Counted from the stretch's first letter, positions 27,901 through 39,148 are shown. The stretch is DNA of 64,000 nucleotides from Cladocopium goreaui (GCA_947184155.2 CAMXCT020002657.1:507001-571000), one strand, 5' to 3'. Made by a program: numbers and translations. The notes: a model not told the origin generated them from the sequence alone.

Positions 27901-29270
27901 TTTTTACTTCTCGATCCTCCACCACCTCCTTTGTCTTTCCTTCCTTCCCTGTCCCGCTACAACGTTTGGCACTCATTATTGGAAGAAACTGGGGTTACCA
28001 TGGGTTACTTTGGTTAAACTGATATAGAGACGGAAACTTACCAAGAAACCGCGGTTTCTCCAAAGGGTGGATTTCTGTCATTCAATTGTTGGATGTGAGC
28101 TATCTGTGTATCTATGGGATAAGAACATTCAGGAAACTGTTCAACCGCATATCCACTGTCTAAGTTAAGTCGGGTCACCCTCCAACAATAGGTAAATGTT
28201 TTTTTGTTATAAACTGCAAGGCTGGGATCAACACTGGACAGTTGATTCATCTCCTGATTATTTTTCCGTTAGACTCTCAATGTTTCAAACCCTGTCACTG
28301 GCGACCATGGAATACAATGGACACATATGAACCTCTAAAAAACGACGCCTTATCAGCCTTCATCTGATTTCTGAGTTCCTTTGTTTTTCCCTATAGCCTA
28401 TCAGGCTCCTAACTTGGGTGTTGTTCAACTTGGGGTACCAAAACATCCCCAAACATCCCAAAAGCATTCATTTCTCCCATGAATATATTAATCATGTTTG
28501 ATTTTTGTTTTGGTGACTGTCCCTTTCTTTAGAACTACCTTTTCAGTGTCTCCTCTGTGGCCCCGATTTTTATGGAGCCGTCAGGCATCTGAAGAGCTGT
28601 GGCGCCCCAAAGCCTATTCCCACATGGGCGACTTCACAACCCGACTGCGCAGGCGGAAGTTTCTGATGGAAGGGATAGAAAGATTCACAAATTGGCGGTA
28701 GAAAACCCATCATCATTAAAGGGATGCAATTGGAATCTATGGCCACGAAGTGACGCGGTGGCTTTTGATGAACTTGTTATGTTTTGTCGCGATTATTCAG
28801 GTATTTCATGGTGAAAATGATAAACCGATATATAAACCATTGGGTTTGGGCACCACGTTTCCGGAAAACAACATACAACAACTATCATATAATTCATAAA
28901 GTCATTGTTTGTTTTCCACCCCAAGAAGTGATGAGGAAGTCAAGATGCCAAGTTTGTATGGGTCAAAATGTTCCCCCAAGTACTTGAATATTAAAAATAT
29001 GAGAAAACATAGTATAACTTTCATTGGTACCCCCACTCGTGCAGTGGCTTGACAGGCTTCTTTGGGATGGGAAAACCCTCAGCAGCCCATCCCCCTCAGC
29101 TGGCAGATCGATGAAACCCAACGATCTGCACAGCGACGTTGTGAAGGACAGAAGGGAAAGCTCCAGCCGATCGTTGTGCCGTGCCGCGTGGTTTACCTCA
29201 CCCATGCGGTACTCACGCAATTTTACTTGTCAGTTTTTAAGCGTGATGAACTTGCTAGCTCAAGTGCCCA
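27901..29270. other. No recognisable feature
   Basis: Mixed-composition DNA without a long open frame, a repeat array or a recognisable RNA gene. Short open frames (60-85 codons) on both strands show no recognisable protein. Confidence 0.6.
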
Positions 29271-29559
29271 TACCCTGAGCATCGCATATTGAATAGAATC
29301 AATATTTTCAAAAAGGTGAAAAAAAACAATAGAAAAATCAAAGTGCCAGGATTGAAAATATTGAAAACAATCAATTTTAAAAAACCTAACAATCTTTTCA
29401 ATAAAATCAAAGAAAAACAGCAAGAAAAATCTTACAAAAAAAACGTGGAAAATCAATATTGTAGAGCTTCGCACACCGGCGATGCCTGTAGTGGTCGGGG
29501 GAGGGAAAGAGAGAGGGGGATTTCATCTGAACTTGCGGACATGACATTCTGCGAGCTGC

Positions 29560-29651
29560 ATCTTCGTTGTCGTCAGCGTCATTGTCGTCGTCGCCGTTGT
29601 CGTTGTTGTCGTCGTCGTCGTTGCCGTTGTCGTTGTCGTTGTCGTTGTCGC

Positions 29652-29692
<41 letters not shown>

Positions 29693-29965
29693 TTGTTGGT
29701 GGTGGTGGTGGTGGTGTTGTTGTTGTTGTTGTTGCTGTTGCTGTTGCTGTTGCTGTTGTTGTTGTTGTTGTTTCTGGTTCTCCTTCTCGTTCTCGTTCTT
29801 GTTCGTGTTGTCGTTGTCGTTGTCGTTGTCCTTGTTGTCGTCATTGTCGTCGTTGTCGTCGTTGTCGTTGTTGTCGTCGTCTTCGTCGTCGTCGTCGTCG
29901 TTGTTATTGTTGTTATAGCTGTTGCTGCTTGGTCCTGTGTCGTTGTCGTTGTTATCTTTGTAGTT
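29560..29965. repeat. (TTGTCG/TTGTTG/GTCGTC)n triplet repeats
   Basis: About 400 bp of GTC and GTT triplets. Every frame is open, encoding Val, Leu/Ser or Cys/Arg runs on the plus strand and Asn/Asp or Thr runs on the minus strand. Not a gene. Confidence 0.9.
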
Positions 29966-30029
29966 GGTACTTTTTGCAAACCCCTTAAAATCGTCAAATC
30001 GACGGTTTTTGCAATCCCCAAAAAAGCGC

Positions 30030-30320
30030 CAAATAGGCGGTGTTTTCGTGATTTTTCACATTCTCGGAACAAAAAAACACCGTAAATACCGATGTTTTTG
30101 GCTCCGCGCCAACGCAAAACCACGGTATTTACGAGGTTTTGAGCCTCTGCGAGCAAAAATCACGGTATTTAGAGTGTTTTGTGGCCCGGGCCTAGCAAAA
30201 ACACCGGTATTTACGCAGTTTCCTGCATGTTGTTAGAACATTTTTTGGGATGCCAAAGGCACAAAAACATTGTAAATTACACGGTTTTTACGCGTCGGCA
30301 GTACCAAAAAATGATGAAAA
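30030..30320. repeat. Diverged repeat with ACGGTATTTACG core
   Basis: The phrases CGTAAATACCGATG, CACGGTATTTACGAGG, CACGGTATTTAGAG and CACCGGTATTTACGCAG recur at ~45-50-bp intervals, in both orientations. 30320-30600 has no recognisable feature. Confidence 0.55.
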
Positions 30321-30599
30321 ATTGACCAAAAATCGACCAAAAAACGCCCAACAAGGCCTCCAAAACGCATCTTCAAATTTTACAATCTTTTTTCCCACCC
30401 CGAACCACCAAAAACGTGAAAACCCCAGCACCCTGAAGGATTTTCGGGGAGGGTCGGCGGCAGACGCGTGCCCCGCGGGTAGCTAAAGCTATGCTTAGCA
30501 ACCACCACAGCACGGCATCGCCGGATTTTCAATTGAAAAATTGGAGCAAACAGGTCAACCTACAGAGGAAAAATCCACCCAGAAGCAGCTTCCCGCTGG

Positions 30600-31205
30600 A
30601 GCAAGCAATTTTTCCATAGCTGTGCAAGGTTTGGCTGCTGCTTTGAGCAGGAGACACAAGGAGGGTGTTTTTACCCTCTTTCTTTGTAGTCCCCTTTCCC
30701 AAAGGAACCCATGCTGAGCTTCCACTGGCTACCCCCTTCGCCAAAAGAAATTGTTGGCAATCCCTTTCTCAAATGCTGTATGTTGGCAAAATATTTCTCA
30801 GAGGTATCATTTTTCGCCATCCTTTTCCCAAAGGTTTCTTTTTCCTCTACAGTTTGCGTTATCCTTTTCTCAAAGGCCCTTTCTCTCAAAGGAATCATTC
30901 CTGTGCACCCTGAGGTCCCAAGCCAAAGTTGTCTCTACTTGGTAATAAATGTAGCAGAATTCGATACTTAGGCCCAGCCTTGAAGGATAGCCTGCTGGAC
31001 CTGACTCCAGGTGATATTGAAAACACCAGTTGGGACATTCTGGAAACAAAGTCCTCGTTTGCAAAGCACCAGCAAGCCCTGGGGTTGAGGTGCTGGCTGC
31101 CCAGGAGCATGTGCTGAAAGGTGTGGAACTTGTGCACCACATGAAATAGTTTGTTCCCTTCTTCAAGTCAAGGGCCCACTCATTCAAGAAGGTGTATGTG
31201 TCCAA
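30600..31205 (-). pseudogene. C-terminal end of broken minus-strand coding region
   Basis: Short open frames on the minus strand (for example DTYTFLNEWALDLKKGTNYF at ~31150-31205 and WVPLGKGTTKKEGK at ~30690) are coding-like but repeatedly shifted. Several micro-palindromes (CCCTTTCCCAAAGG type) lie inside. It probably continues the reading direction of 31402-32535. Function unknown. Confidence 0.4.
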
Positions 31206-31401
31206 GACCCCTTCCCAAGGGCCATGGCTTCCCCAAACTCTGCTTCAGTTGGAATGATGTCTGCCTTGTTGCAGACATCAACCAGATCCTGCATAGCTCG
31301 CATGCTATCTAGAATGCAAGCTTCTTGCCAGACATCTCTATCCAGCAAGGTTTTGCAAACCTGCAAGAATGCAGGCAAAAAATGCTTGGATCCGCTTCCC
31401 T

Positions 31402-32535
31402 TCAAAGACAGGCTGGGTGAGATGCATGAGGCACCTTGGGGTCCACAAACATGGGCAACTTCAAGTTTGTAACCCTACTGGTGGGCTTCAGTTGGCTATA
31501 CACCTTTTGCAAGGCAGCCCGCAAGATTGACAGCCTGTCTTGTGGGCTTTTCTTTTGTCTTCCTGGTCCATCCTTGTAGACCAAATAGTGCAGCACTGAC
31601 CCCAACAAGTGGGAATAGATTCCATGCACCCACAAAATATGAAGGGCATCTCCCCTCACAAATTTGGATGCCAACCCTGGCACTTGATGAAAAAGTGGAT
31701 GGTTGGAAGGGGGGGCGCTCAGCAGCTTCACTGTTGCTAGTGTATTTGAAGGATTGCTTTTCCATTTGGATGGTTTTGAACCATTTGGATTCATCTGCAT
31801 CCGAAGATGTGCAATCACATTCCATGCAGGGGTGCTTGCTGCCCCAATGGGGAAGCCCCAGGTGGTTGCTGAAAAAATTAGCATCACCTTGGATGCTCCA
31901 AACCACTGCTTTGTATCCTGAGCACAGTGGCTGGTCCCTTTTTTCAAAAAAAATGGGATCCCTTTTTCAAAGGCTTGCCAAAGGCATCATGCATGGGATG
32001 CATCCCTTGCACAAGGGCATTCAAAGACCAGCAAACATGTTGCATGATTTCATTCCAAGATTCAGATCCTGTGGATGCCTTTGGGAAACATGCTATGAGG
32101 AACTTGGCTCCAAGTGGCGAAAAATTGGTCATGAGAGGACCCAATGACTAACGCACCAAGGAATCCTTCACAGCATATTCAGCACCATCCCCATGGAGCC
32201 ACACAGGGATGCACATTTGCTTTCCAATTTCTACCCCTTCTACAAGGGTGTCCCTCCAACCTAGTGTCTTTGGACCTTTCCACCCCACACCAGAATTGTT
32301 CCATTTTCTCAAGTGGGAACACTTCATGGAAATTTTCCAGTGTAGCCAGCTGTGCAAACATGATGTGGGGCAGAAAAAGGCTGGCCATGACTTTCTCCTT
32401 TTTCAAGGATTTGGTATCCAGGCAAGTTACCTCCAGCTCCATTGGCTCTGGTATGCACACATCTTTCACAAACCTGCGCATCATGTCACTGTTAACATTC
32501 CCTGGCACTTCTCCATAGTTTCCTGTTTTAGACAT
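31402..32535 (-). pseudogene. Broken transposase-like protein (possible RNase H-fold with zinc ribbon)
   Basis: Read from 32535 downward in at least three frames. The first segment has VCIPEPMELEVTCLDTKS and LPHIMFAQLATLENFHEVFP. Then follow CIPVWLHGDGAEYAVKDSL (~32160-32230) and VVWSIQGDANFFSNHLGLPHW plus KHPCMECDC (~31830-31910). The last segment is KFVRGDALHILWVHGIYSHLLG (~31600-31680). The series of Asp motifs, a Cys pair after the second, and a D-x-LH motif recalls KDZ/Plavaka-type transposases, but this is only a resemblance. Frameshifts near 31720 and 32150 make it non-functional. Minus-strand gene order puts it downstream of the Lys-rich proteins. Confidence 0.45.
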
Positions 32536-33247
32536 ACCTCACCCATCCAGAACTGCAGCATGTGCTTTCGGATCTGGATGGCTGACAATTTTCCATCTGC
32601 CCACAGGCTCAGGAGAGCAGTGGCCAGGTTGCTACCCCTCCCTTTTTCTAGGGGTTTCTTCTTTTTGCTGCTGCCCAATGCTTCCTCTAGTTTCCACCCC
32701 CTAAGCCTTTTGCATTTCTCCATTGTCCCAGGTGCCCTTTTCACAGAGGCAAGGTTGCAGAGCTTCGCTTTTCCCTACCCTCCAAGTGCCCAAGGCGCCC
32801 TTTTCCCAAAAGCAAGGTTGCAAATTTTTGCTTTCCCCTTTCACAAGGTCACCACAGTACAACGTTGACCTCTCCTGCACTAGCTGAATTTGAGCCATCA
32901 AGCTGCATGTGGTTTAAAAAATACAGTTATAGCCACCCCAAACTAAGAAAATTCACACAAGAGGGTGTCCCAAAAGTTTACTACACAACCAACAACAAAA
33001 GCCCCCCCACAAGGCTGACCCCAAGCTGCTGACAAGCATGTTTTCCAAAAACCGTGGCAAGCTGCTGCTGCAAAAGTATCTGTACAGGTGCCTGCTTTGC
33101 AGCTAGGCAGGCCAATCAAAAAAGACAACACCATTGTGAACAGGTTTCCCTTCCCCAAGGGGGTGCTGCCTGCTGCAATTTCCTTCTTCCAAGGGCCACC
33201 TGTTCCAAGGGCCCCTTTGCCAAGAGCAAGGGTCAGATGGGTGCTGT

Positions 33248-33901
33248 TTAGTTTTTGGATGTCTTGGACTGTGTCTTGAAGCTGGTTTGTACCAGCTCTT
33301 TTGCTTCTTCTTTGGCATCCTTCAAAGGTTTCAAGGTGTCCACCAACACTTCCTTGACCTTTTCCAGCTTGAGTTTGTCACCGTTGGCAAGGTGTTTCTT
33401 CAAGTTGTCCAAGGCACCTTTCAATGCCTTCAAAGTTTTTTCCTTTTCCTTCAGTCCAGGTTTGGTGAGGTACTGGCACTTCTTCACCTTTTCCAAGGCT
33501 TCTTCATAGTTTGCACATGTGCTAACTAGCATCTCCTTTGTTTTCTTCATGTTCTTCAAGCCTTCATGAAGCTGCTCCTCAGTGGTCATATCTTCCAAGG
33601 CAGGCTGGGGTGGCTGGTTTTTGGTTTTGCTTTTGGCTTTGCCTTTGCCATTCCCGTTTGCAGGGGAGCCCTTCCCAGGGCGTTGCTCTGACAGCAAGCC
33701 CATGAGATCTTTGCCCAGCAGCTGGTCCCAAGCATCTTCTTCCTCAGGTTTCTGTTCAAACTCCTGGGCTTGCAGCCAGCTGTGGGAGCTTTGGAATAAT
33801 CCTGGGTGCCCATGTATTCCCACACATCCCATGTCCCAGCAGCTTGGCGGTAGACCACTCTTCCTGATTCTAAGTGTTTGCCCAGGTCTGCTTGTCCCCA
33901 T
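33248..33901 (-). CDS. Minus-strand Lys/Glu-rich coiled-coil segment, unknown
   Basis: 217 codons open from 33901 to 33248. The second half is strongly helical and charged (LKNMKKTKEMLVSTCANYEE, LKALKGALDNLKKHLANGD), typical of a coiled coil, and the middle is Pro/Gly/Lys-rich (NGNGKGKAKSKTKNQPPQP). Composition and length suggest genuine former coding sequence rather than a chance frame. No catalytic motif is visible. The start is uncertain, because sequence in other frames continues upstream. It lies inside the 9.4-kb TIR element. Confidence 0.45.
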   Translation of the reverse strand: MGTSRPGQTLRIRKSGLPPSCWDMGCVGIHGHPGLFQSSHSWLQAQEFEQKPEEEDAWDQLLGKDLMGLLSEQRPGKGSPANGNGKGKAKSKTKNQPPQPALEDMTTEEQLHEGLKNMKKTKEMLVSTCANYEEALEKVKKCQYLTKPGLKEKEKTLKALKGALDNLKKHLANGDKLKLEKVKEVLVDTLKPLKDAKEEAKELVQTSFKTQSKTSKN

Positions 33902-34210
33902 TGGTCAAGGCTTGCTTCTCACTAAGCCACTTCTCCTTTTTGCAAAGGGAGCTCTCCAGACTGGTCTGCTTGGAGGCTGAACAAAATTTGGCAGCATCTG
34001 TCCCCATAAGGTACAGTGCAGTCTTGAGGCCCTTTTCCTTTTTGGAGCTTTCCTCAAACTCTTTTTCTTTCTGCCTCATTCCCAGTCTTTTTCAAGTGTG
34101 CTGCATGCTTTTGCCATGCACTATTTTTCAGCAGCGGCCATTTCATCCCTCAGGGCCATGGCTGCTTCCACCTCATCTTATTGGCTGCTCCCACCTCATC
34201 TTATTGCTCC

Positions 34211-34414
34211 TCAGCAATTTTTTTCATTTTGTCCTTGAGGGTGAGTTGGCCCAACTTTTTTCAAATTGCCCTTCTTCAAGGGTGCAGTCTTGGAACCTCT
34301 GGCAGGTGTTGATTTCATTGTTTTGTTGCCCTTTTGCAAAGGCTTCTTTACAGCTTTCATTGCCTTACAGCTGCTAGACTTCATTGCCTTCATGGCTTTC
34401 ATTGCTTTGGGCAT
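34211..34414 (-). pseudogene. AMK-repeat basic segment
   Basis: 67 codons beginning MPKAMKAMKAMKSSSCKAMK and continuing with KKPLQKGNKTMK and APLKKGNLKK. Ala-Met-Lys repeats of this kind suggest a basic, DNA- or RNA-binding tail. Two of the Pro-Leu-x-Lys-Gly peptides are encoded by micro-palindromes (34267-34282 and 34328-34343). Function unknown. Confidence 0.4.
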
Positions 34415-34566
34415 TTCCTGTTGGGAAAGCCCTTTCCCAGAGGCACCAAAGCTGCTGCTTGCCAGGCAGCCCTCTCACAAGGGCACTCTGAGTAGGTTTA
34501 CTGCTAAGCCGCTAAGCTTTCAAGCCAAAAGGGGCTGCAGATTGGAGGTAGCCAGATTTTTTTTGA

Positions 34567-34662
34567 TATGGTGAAATATGGTGAAATATGTTAATTTCAC
34601 CATGTTGTTTTCACCATGCTTCACCATGTTTCACCATGTTTCACCATATTTCATATTTGGGT
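34567..34662. repeat. Short GTGAAATATG/TTTCACCATG repeats
   Basis: ATGGTGAAATATGGTGAAATATG is followed by several TTTCACCATG copies, forming small inverted and direct repeats. 34663-35040 has no clear feature. Confidence 0.7.
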
Positions 34663-35417
34663 TATATTACAGTTTGTGTTGTTTACCCCATTAGTTTTTT
34701 ACATTCAAATATCATTACATTTCATCACTTGTGTGACCCTTTGTGTTGTTCCCCAAATGGTTTCATTCAAACTTGAAGGGTTCTAAGGGATTTTTAGGTT
34801 TCCTGTTCAACTTCTTAACCAAGCAAAGTAAAACGGTGCTTGGCACCCACAGCCATCTTGCCCAGCCCTCAAGGCAGCCCCTCTAGTTTTGCTATGCCAG
34901 TTTGGCTTGCCTCTGGTTTCTTTTCACTTGGCTGCTGCCATGAAAAACAAAACAAAACTTTCATAGTCAAGTGGTTTGCTCCTAGTTTGGAGACATGTTT
35001 CAACAACTGGGACAGCAGCCAGGTGACCAAAAACATCCCGAAAAACATGCAGGGTGAAACTTGCCCTTATCGGAAGGGGTCTGTGCTTTTGAATTGTCCC
35101 TCTTTCAAGGGCTCTTTGCTTTTGAGCTGCCCCTCTTTCAATGGTTTTTTCCTGTTGAATTGCCCCTCTTTCAAGGGGTTGCTGCTTTCACTGCCCAGCC
35201 CTTTTGCAAAGGTAGCAGCTGCTTTCACTCAACTGCCTTCATTTTCCAAAAATGCCTTGACAGCATCTGCCAGGGTGGGGTAGTTTTTGTTTCCCCCATC
35301 CTCTCCCACCACTGGTGTTTTGCCTCTCTGGTCTGGATTGGGTAGACATCCAGCCCTTTTTCAAAGGCTTCTTTGCAGATGTCTGGTGCATCATCCATCA
35401 GCACCTGGATGCCCTTG

Positions 35418-35921
35418 TCAAGGCATATTTTGGCCTTGCCACCATGCCCAGTCCTTTGCTGGATGCAGAAAGCATCCTCCAGCTCCCCAAACCAGGGTGT
35501 CTATCACTTCTTGCTTCCTTTTTTGGAAGCGCCAGGAGCAGATGGTGACTGGGTGCTTGGCAAGCAGGAGCTTCTCCACAGCTGCATGATTTGCAGGTGG
35601 GATGGCATTCCCTATGTCTATGGTGTTGTGAAAGTCAATCATCACATGTCTTCTCCTCTTTTCAGAGGTGCTTCTGGTGCTCCCTTCTGCCTTCTTGTCA
35701 GAGGAGCTTACCTGTTCAGAATTGCACCTGATTTCAGGGGCCTTCTTTTCCTCCTCCTGGTCCACCTTCACATCTTTGACACCTGGGGTGCCTCCGTCTT
35801 TTTCTTCTTCATCCCCATCCTCCTGCTTCATCTCCTGCTGGGCCTTTTTGTGGCGCATTGGCTTCTCATTCTGGTCCAGCCAGTCTTGCCTGTCTTTCTC
35901 TTTTTTCCTCCATATTTTCAC
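35418..35921 (-). CDS. Minus-strand acidic protein segment with HAD-like start motif
   Basis: 167 codons from 35921 to 35418. The N-terminal half is charged (Lys/Glu/Asp-rich). The second half has RHVMIDFHNTIDIGNAIPP followed by a helix and HPVTICSW. The DFHNT motif after a hydrophobic strand resembles the D-x-D/N-x-T nucleophile loop of HAD-type phosphatases, but the domain stops after about 60 residues. It is probably one exon or a truncated copy. It lies within the 9.4-kb element on the same strand as the other coding remnants. Confidence 0.4.
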   Translation of the reverse strand: MKIWRKKEKDRQDWLDQNEKPMRHKKAQQEMKQEDGDEEEKDGGTPGVKDVKVDQEEEKKAPEIRCNSEQVSSSDKKAEGSTRSTSEKRRRHVMIDFHNTIDIGNAIPPANHAAVEKLLLAKHPVTICSWRFQKRKQEVIDTLVWGAGGCFLHPAKDWAWWQGQNMP

Positions 35922-36221
35922 ACCCGCCAGGGAGACATGGCTGCTGTTGCTGCTGGGTCTTTGCCTTGCCTTTTTCCCTCTTTCAAGGGTGATAGAGGAA
36001 CTGCTCTCATCATCTTCTTCTTCACTTTCACTGATTCCACTGGGCTTGCCTCTTAGGCCCAGCTCTCTGTCCTTATCCTGGTTTTGCTTCCTTCCCCTCC
36101 TCCCTGCAGGGGATCTTTTTTTATTGCCCTGTTTCTAGGGGTGGTGGTGGGACTTATGCTTTTTAGCCTGATGGGTGTGGATTCTTCTTCCCACCCCCAT
36201 GCCTGCCAGCCCCATTCTCTG

Positions 36222-36345
36222 TTGTAAGGGCCCCATCCACCTCTTTCCCAAGAGTTGTCCTCCCATCCACCTCTTTCCCAAGAGTTGTCCTCCCATCCAC
36301 CTCTTTCCCAAGAGTTGTCCTCCCATCCATCTCTTTCCCAAGGGT
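36222..36345. repeat. 30-bp tandem repeat (about 4 copies)
   Basis: CATCCACCTCTTTCCCAAG and AGTTGTCCTCC repeat with a 30-bp period. The minus-strand frame reads GKRWMGGQLL repeats, suggesting expansion within a former coding stretch. Confidence 0.8.
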
Positions 36346-36904
36346 AATCATATCATCATCACTCCACCCATCTTCTTCTTGTTGTTGTTGTTGTTGTTGG
36401 GGTGGGTGGGGTGCCTGCTGTTGCAGGTGCAGCCTCCTCTGCTGCCTTGCTTTGCTGGTTGTCCCTTTTCCAAAGGTTCTGCCAGCGCATGGTCCTCATG
36501 CACTTTGTTTTTCCTCCACTCCTTCCACTGCGAGCTTTCCCAGGACATCCCTGTCCCTAGGGATGAAAACCCACCTCTTTCAAGGGGAATTTCACAAACA
36601 AAAACCGACTTTTTTGACTTGAAAAAACAGTTTGAAGCTGAAAGGGCTGCAGGCTGCAGCACGCATGCACACATGCAGTTCCATGCCACCCACCCTTTAG
36701 TAACATGTTTACATGTCATGAGCAGAAAATGTTATCTTATTAGTTAAATGGCACCATAAACCTTATTTTACCAAATTGTTTTCCCTTCCCCACCAAAAAA
36801 AAACAAACCACCACAGCTGCAGACAGAAGGCAATTTTTTTTTGCCAACATCTCACAGGTGAGTTGGGCCACACTCTGTCGTGTGGCTGAAACTGCGCAGC
36901 CTCA

Positions 36905-37250
36905 GAGCCCTGTTGCAAAGGCATTGGCCCTTTTACAAAGGCTTTGTTGGTATGACACCTTTGCAAATGCAATTTTGGAAAAGACCTTTTTGCAAAGGTC
37001 TTCATGGCAAGACCCTTTTGCAAAGGCCTTCATGGCAAGACCTTTTTGCATGCCTTCTTGGAAAGGCCCTTTTGCAAAGGCTTTCTTGGAAAGACCCTTT
37101 TGCAAAGGCCTTGCTGGCAACACCCTTTCACAAAGGTGGGCATATGTGTTCACACATGCATGCACCCATAGGTGCTTGCACTGCAAGCTTGGAGGCCATT
37201 TTACAAAGGCACCCCCCCAATGCTTGCAAGTGACCCTTTTGCAAAGGTGT
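36905..37250. repeat. Cluster of micro-palindromes, CCTTTTGCAAAGG type
   Basis: At least eight copies: CCCTTTTGCAAAGG or close variants at 36908, 36928, 36983, 37013, 37067, 37095, 37121 and 37232. They are separated by 25-60 bases with TTCATGGCAAGA-like connectors. Each can form a 5-7-bp stem. Similar motifs are scattered across 30.6-38.4 kb. Confidence 0.8.
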
Positions 37251-38005
37251 TGCCACGCAAGGGTACTCCAAGCAAAGCTGGCCCCTCAAAGCTATGGCTT
37301 CTTCTTTGCTCAGATTCTCCTTCTTCAAGGCTTGCATGATTTTGCCAATCACTTTAAGGCACTGCTTGCTTCTCACCTTGCTGACCTCAACAATCAGCCT
37401 GCTCTTTTCTCCCATTTCCTTTGTGCCAGTCAAATAGGCCCTTTCAGGCTTTTTGGCTACAGTGGTTTTAATTTTGAGCCATGGCCTGTGGTCAGAAGCC
37501 TTGGTGTCATTCCCCTTCACTGTAACTTTAGCAGCTGCTGGCTTTTTCATTGCTGCCTTTTTTGCAGCTGCGGGTTTCTTTGCTTGGAACTTCCCAAGGC
37601 CAAAGCTTCTCCCAGCTCTGGGTCTACAGCAGCTTTTCCCAGGAGCCTTCCTTGACTGTGCCTCTTTTGCAAGAGCCTGCTTGGGCCACAGTGCTGCACC
37701 TTCTCAGGTGTCACCTTTGCAGGTGTTGGTTTGTTCTGTGGTGTTTTCAGCTCCATAGGGAACCCCTTGGAATCATTGCTTTTCTTTTTTAATGTTTTTT
37801 TGGGTGAGGTGCCCTGACCATTTTTCAATGGAACTTTGCCTTGCAAATCACCCTGCATATTTCTGAGCTCTACCTTTTCCAAGGCCTTGGTCAACTTCTT
37901 CATCTCATGTGCTGTGAGGTCACCAGCACCCCTAGCCAACCTTCTCATGTGGCCCAGCAACACTGCTATCCTGTGTGCTTTGGCGTGCCCAGACTGATCC
38001 TGCAT
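37128..38005 (-). pseudogene. Lys/Ala-rich minus-strand protein, split by frameshift
   Basis: Two overlapping frames on the minus strand, 38005-37547 and 37550-37128, meet in an ATGA overlap. The first encodes a helical segment (HEMKKLTKALEKVELRNMQG) and a Lys-rich linker. The second starts MKKPAAAKVTVKGN and contains KKPERAYLTGTKEMGEKSRL and SKEEAIALRGQLC, which looks like a small conserved domain. The Ala/Lys/Pro stretch resembles histone-H1-like tails. The single-base frame change suggests one former protein. Function unknown. Confidence 0.45.
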
Positions 38006-38459
38006 GGGTGGAAGTGTTCAGGTTCGGCTTGGAGGCGAGAAGCCTCAATAAAGATGTCTTTCAGGGCTGAGGATGCAGCTCACAAGCAGGGCAAATTTCC
38101 AAGAGGTCCAGTATGAACCCTAAAGCAGTGATTAGACCTTTTGGACTTGCTGCCCCCTGGGCAGATATCACCTCATAATTTCCAAAATCGTTTACAAGAT
38201 CCTCATGCCCTGCCAAGACAGTCAGAAGGAGCCCTGGTTCTATCCAGGGTTTTGAAAAATGTCGAGCTCCTCCCTTGGTGGCCATCCCTTCAGCAAGGGC
38301 ACCTTTCTCAACGCAAGCAGAAGAACCCTCTGCCAAGGGGTGTGGCTTGGAAGACTCGAAAGCACAAAAAGGCGAAAACATGTTTGAGCTACAAATAGCT
38401 GCAGGGGCACAGGGTTCATTCATATGCATTCATGAAGACAATATCATCATCATTTGCAT

Positions 38460-38664
38460 GCCACAAAAATCAATTATAAAAATCAATATTTTCAATAGAA
38501 AAATCAAAATGAAAATCAATAGAAACTCAAAAAAATATCAATAAAATATTCAATCCAAAAAATCAACAAAGCAGAGAGGATAAATCAACCAGAGACTTTT
38601 CAATGAAATCAATAATTTTAGGTCCAAAAAAAATCAGTTTAAAAAATCTATCGGACCTATCGAG
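38460..38664. other. AT-rich subterminal region of the 9.4-kb element
   Basis: Repeated AAAATCAATATTTTCAATAG and AATCAATA motifs, comparable with 29290-29440 near the other end. No coding sequence. Confidence 0.6.
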
Positions 38665-38700
38665 ATTATTGATTGTATTCAATATACGATGCTCAGGGTA

Positions 38701-39004
38701 CTTTCCGTGCTGACATAATTGTCGGTTTCATTGGATTGCTTTGATGTGAACATTTGTGCAAAAAAAAACTTGTGCTTTCCGATGGAGGTAAGGTCCTACC
38801 CGCAGATGTTCCCTGCAACCTGAGACATTCTGGGACTATGTGACTATATTAAGATTAAGGTTTGAAATACAAATGTTTATCAGAGTTCATCAGTACTTTG
38901 AGTGTCTCAATCTCAACAATCAGAATCTGAAAGGTTTATTGGATGGTCTGTTGGGCCTTCCCTCTTGGCCCGGACAAGATGCAGATGAACCACTGCTTTC
39001 GCCA
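38701..39004. other. No recognisable feature
   Basis: Mixed composition with no open frame of note and no repeats. It flanks the TIR element on the right. Confidence 0.5.
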
Positions 39005-39148
39005 AGTGTTTGACCACACTGATAAGCTGCTTGTGATGCATGAAAGAGTGTTCAAGACTGGATTGCCATTGAAAAATAAGGGTACTATTCTCACGCGGAT
39101 TTGTGAAGACACTCTTAATTCAATTCATTGCGCCGCAACATTTTTTGT
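39005..39148 (+). repeat. Dispersed repeat, copy 2 (first copy at 26592-26735)
   Basis: See copy 1. It lies just outside the right end of the 9.4-kb element, whereas copy 1 lies 2.5 kb outside its left end. Confidence 0.7.

Larger units (their letters stand above)
29273..38698. mobile_element. 9.4-kb TIR element with TA duplications and degraded minus-strand genes
   Basis: The left end CCCTGAGCATCGCATATTG and the right end read inversely (CCCTGAGCATCGTATATTG) match at about 31 of 34 positions, through AATASAATCAATA. TA flanks both ends (29271-29272, 38699-38700). Both subterminal regions are AT-rich with CAATATTTTCA and AGAAAAATCAAA motifs. The interior carries broken coding segments, mainly on the minus strand (30.6-38.0 kb). 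The element may be, or derive from, an autonomous DNA transposon. The family is not identified. Confidence 0.6.

Noticed and set aside
29407-30156. 249-codon Asn/Asp/Thr-rich frame on the minus strand
   Set aside because: It is a direct translation of the GTC/GTT triplet array. All frames are open there.
26592-39148. Conserved MHERV-KTGLPLKNKG frame at two loci as an exon
   Set aside because: Most nucleotide differences between the copies change amino acids and no flanking coding sequence is shared. It fits a noncoding dispersed repeat.
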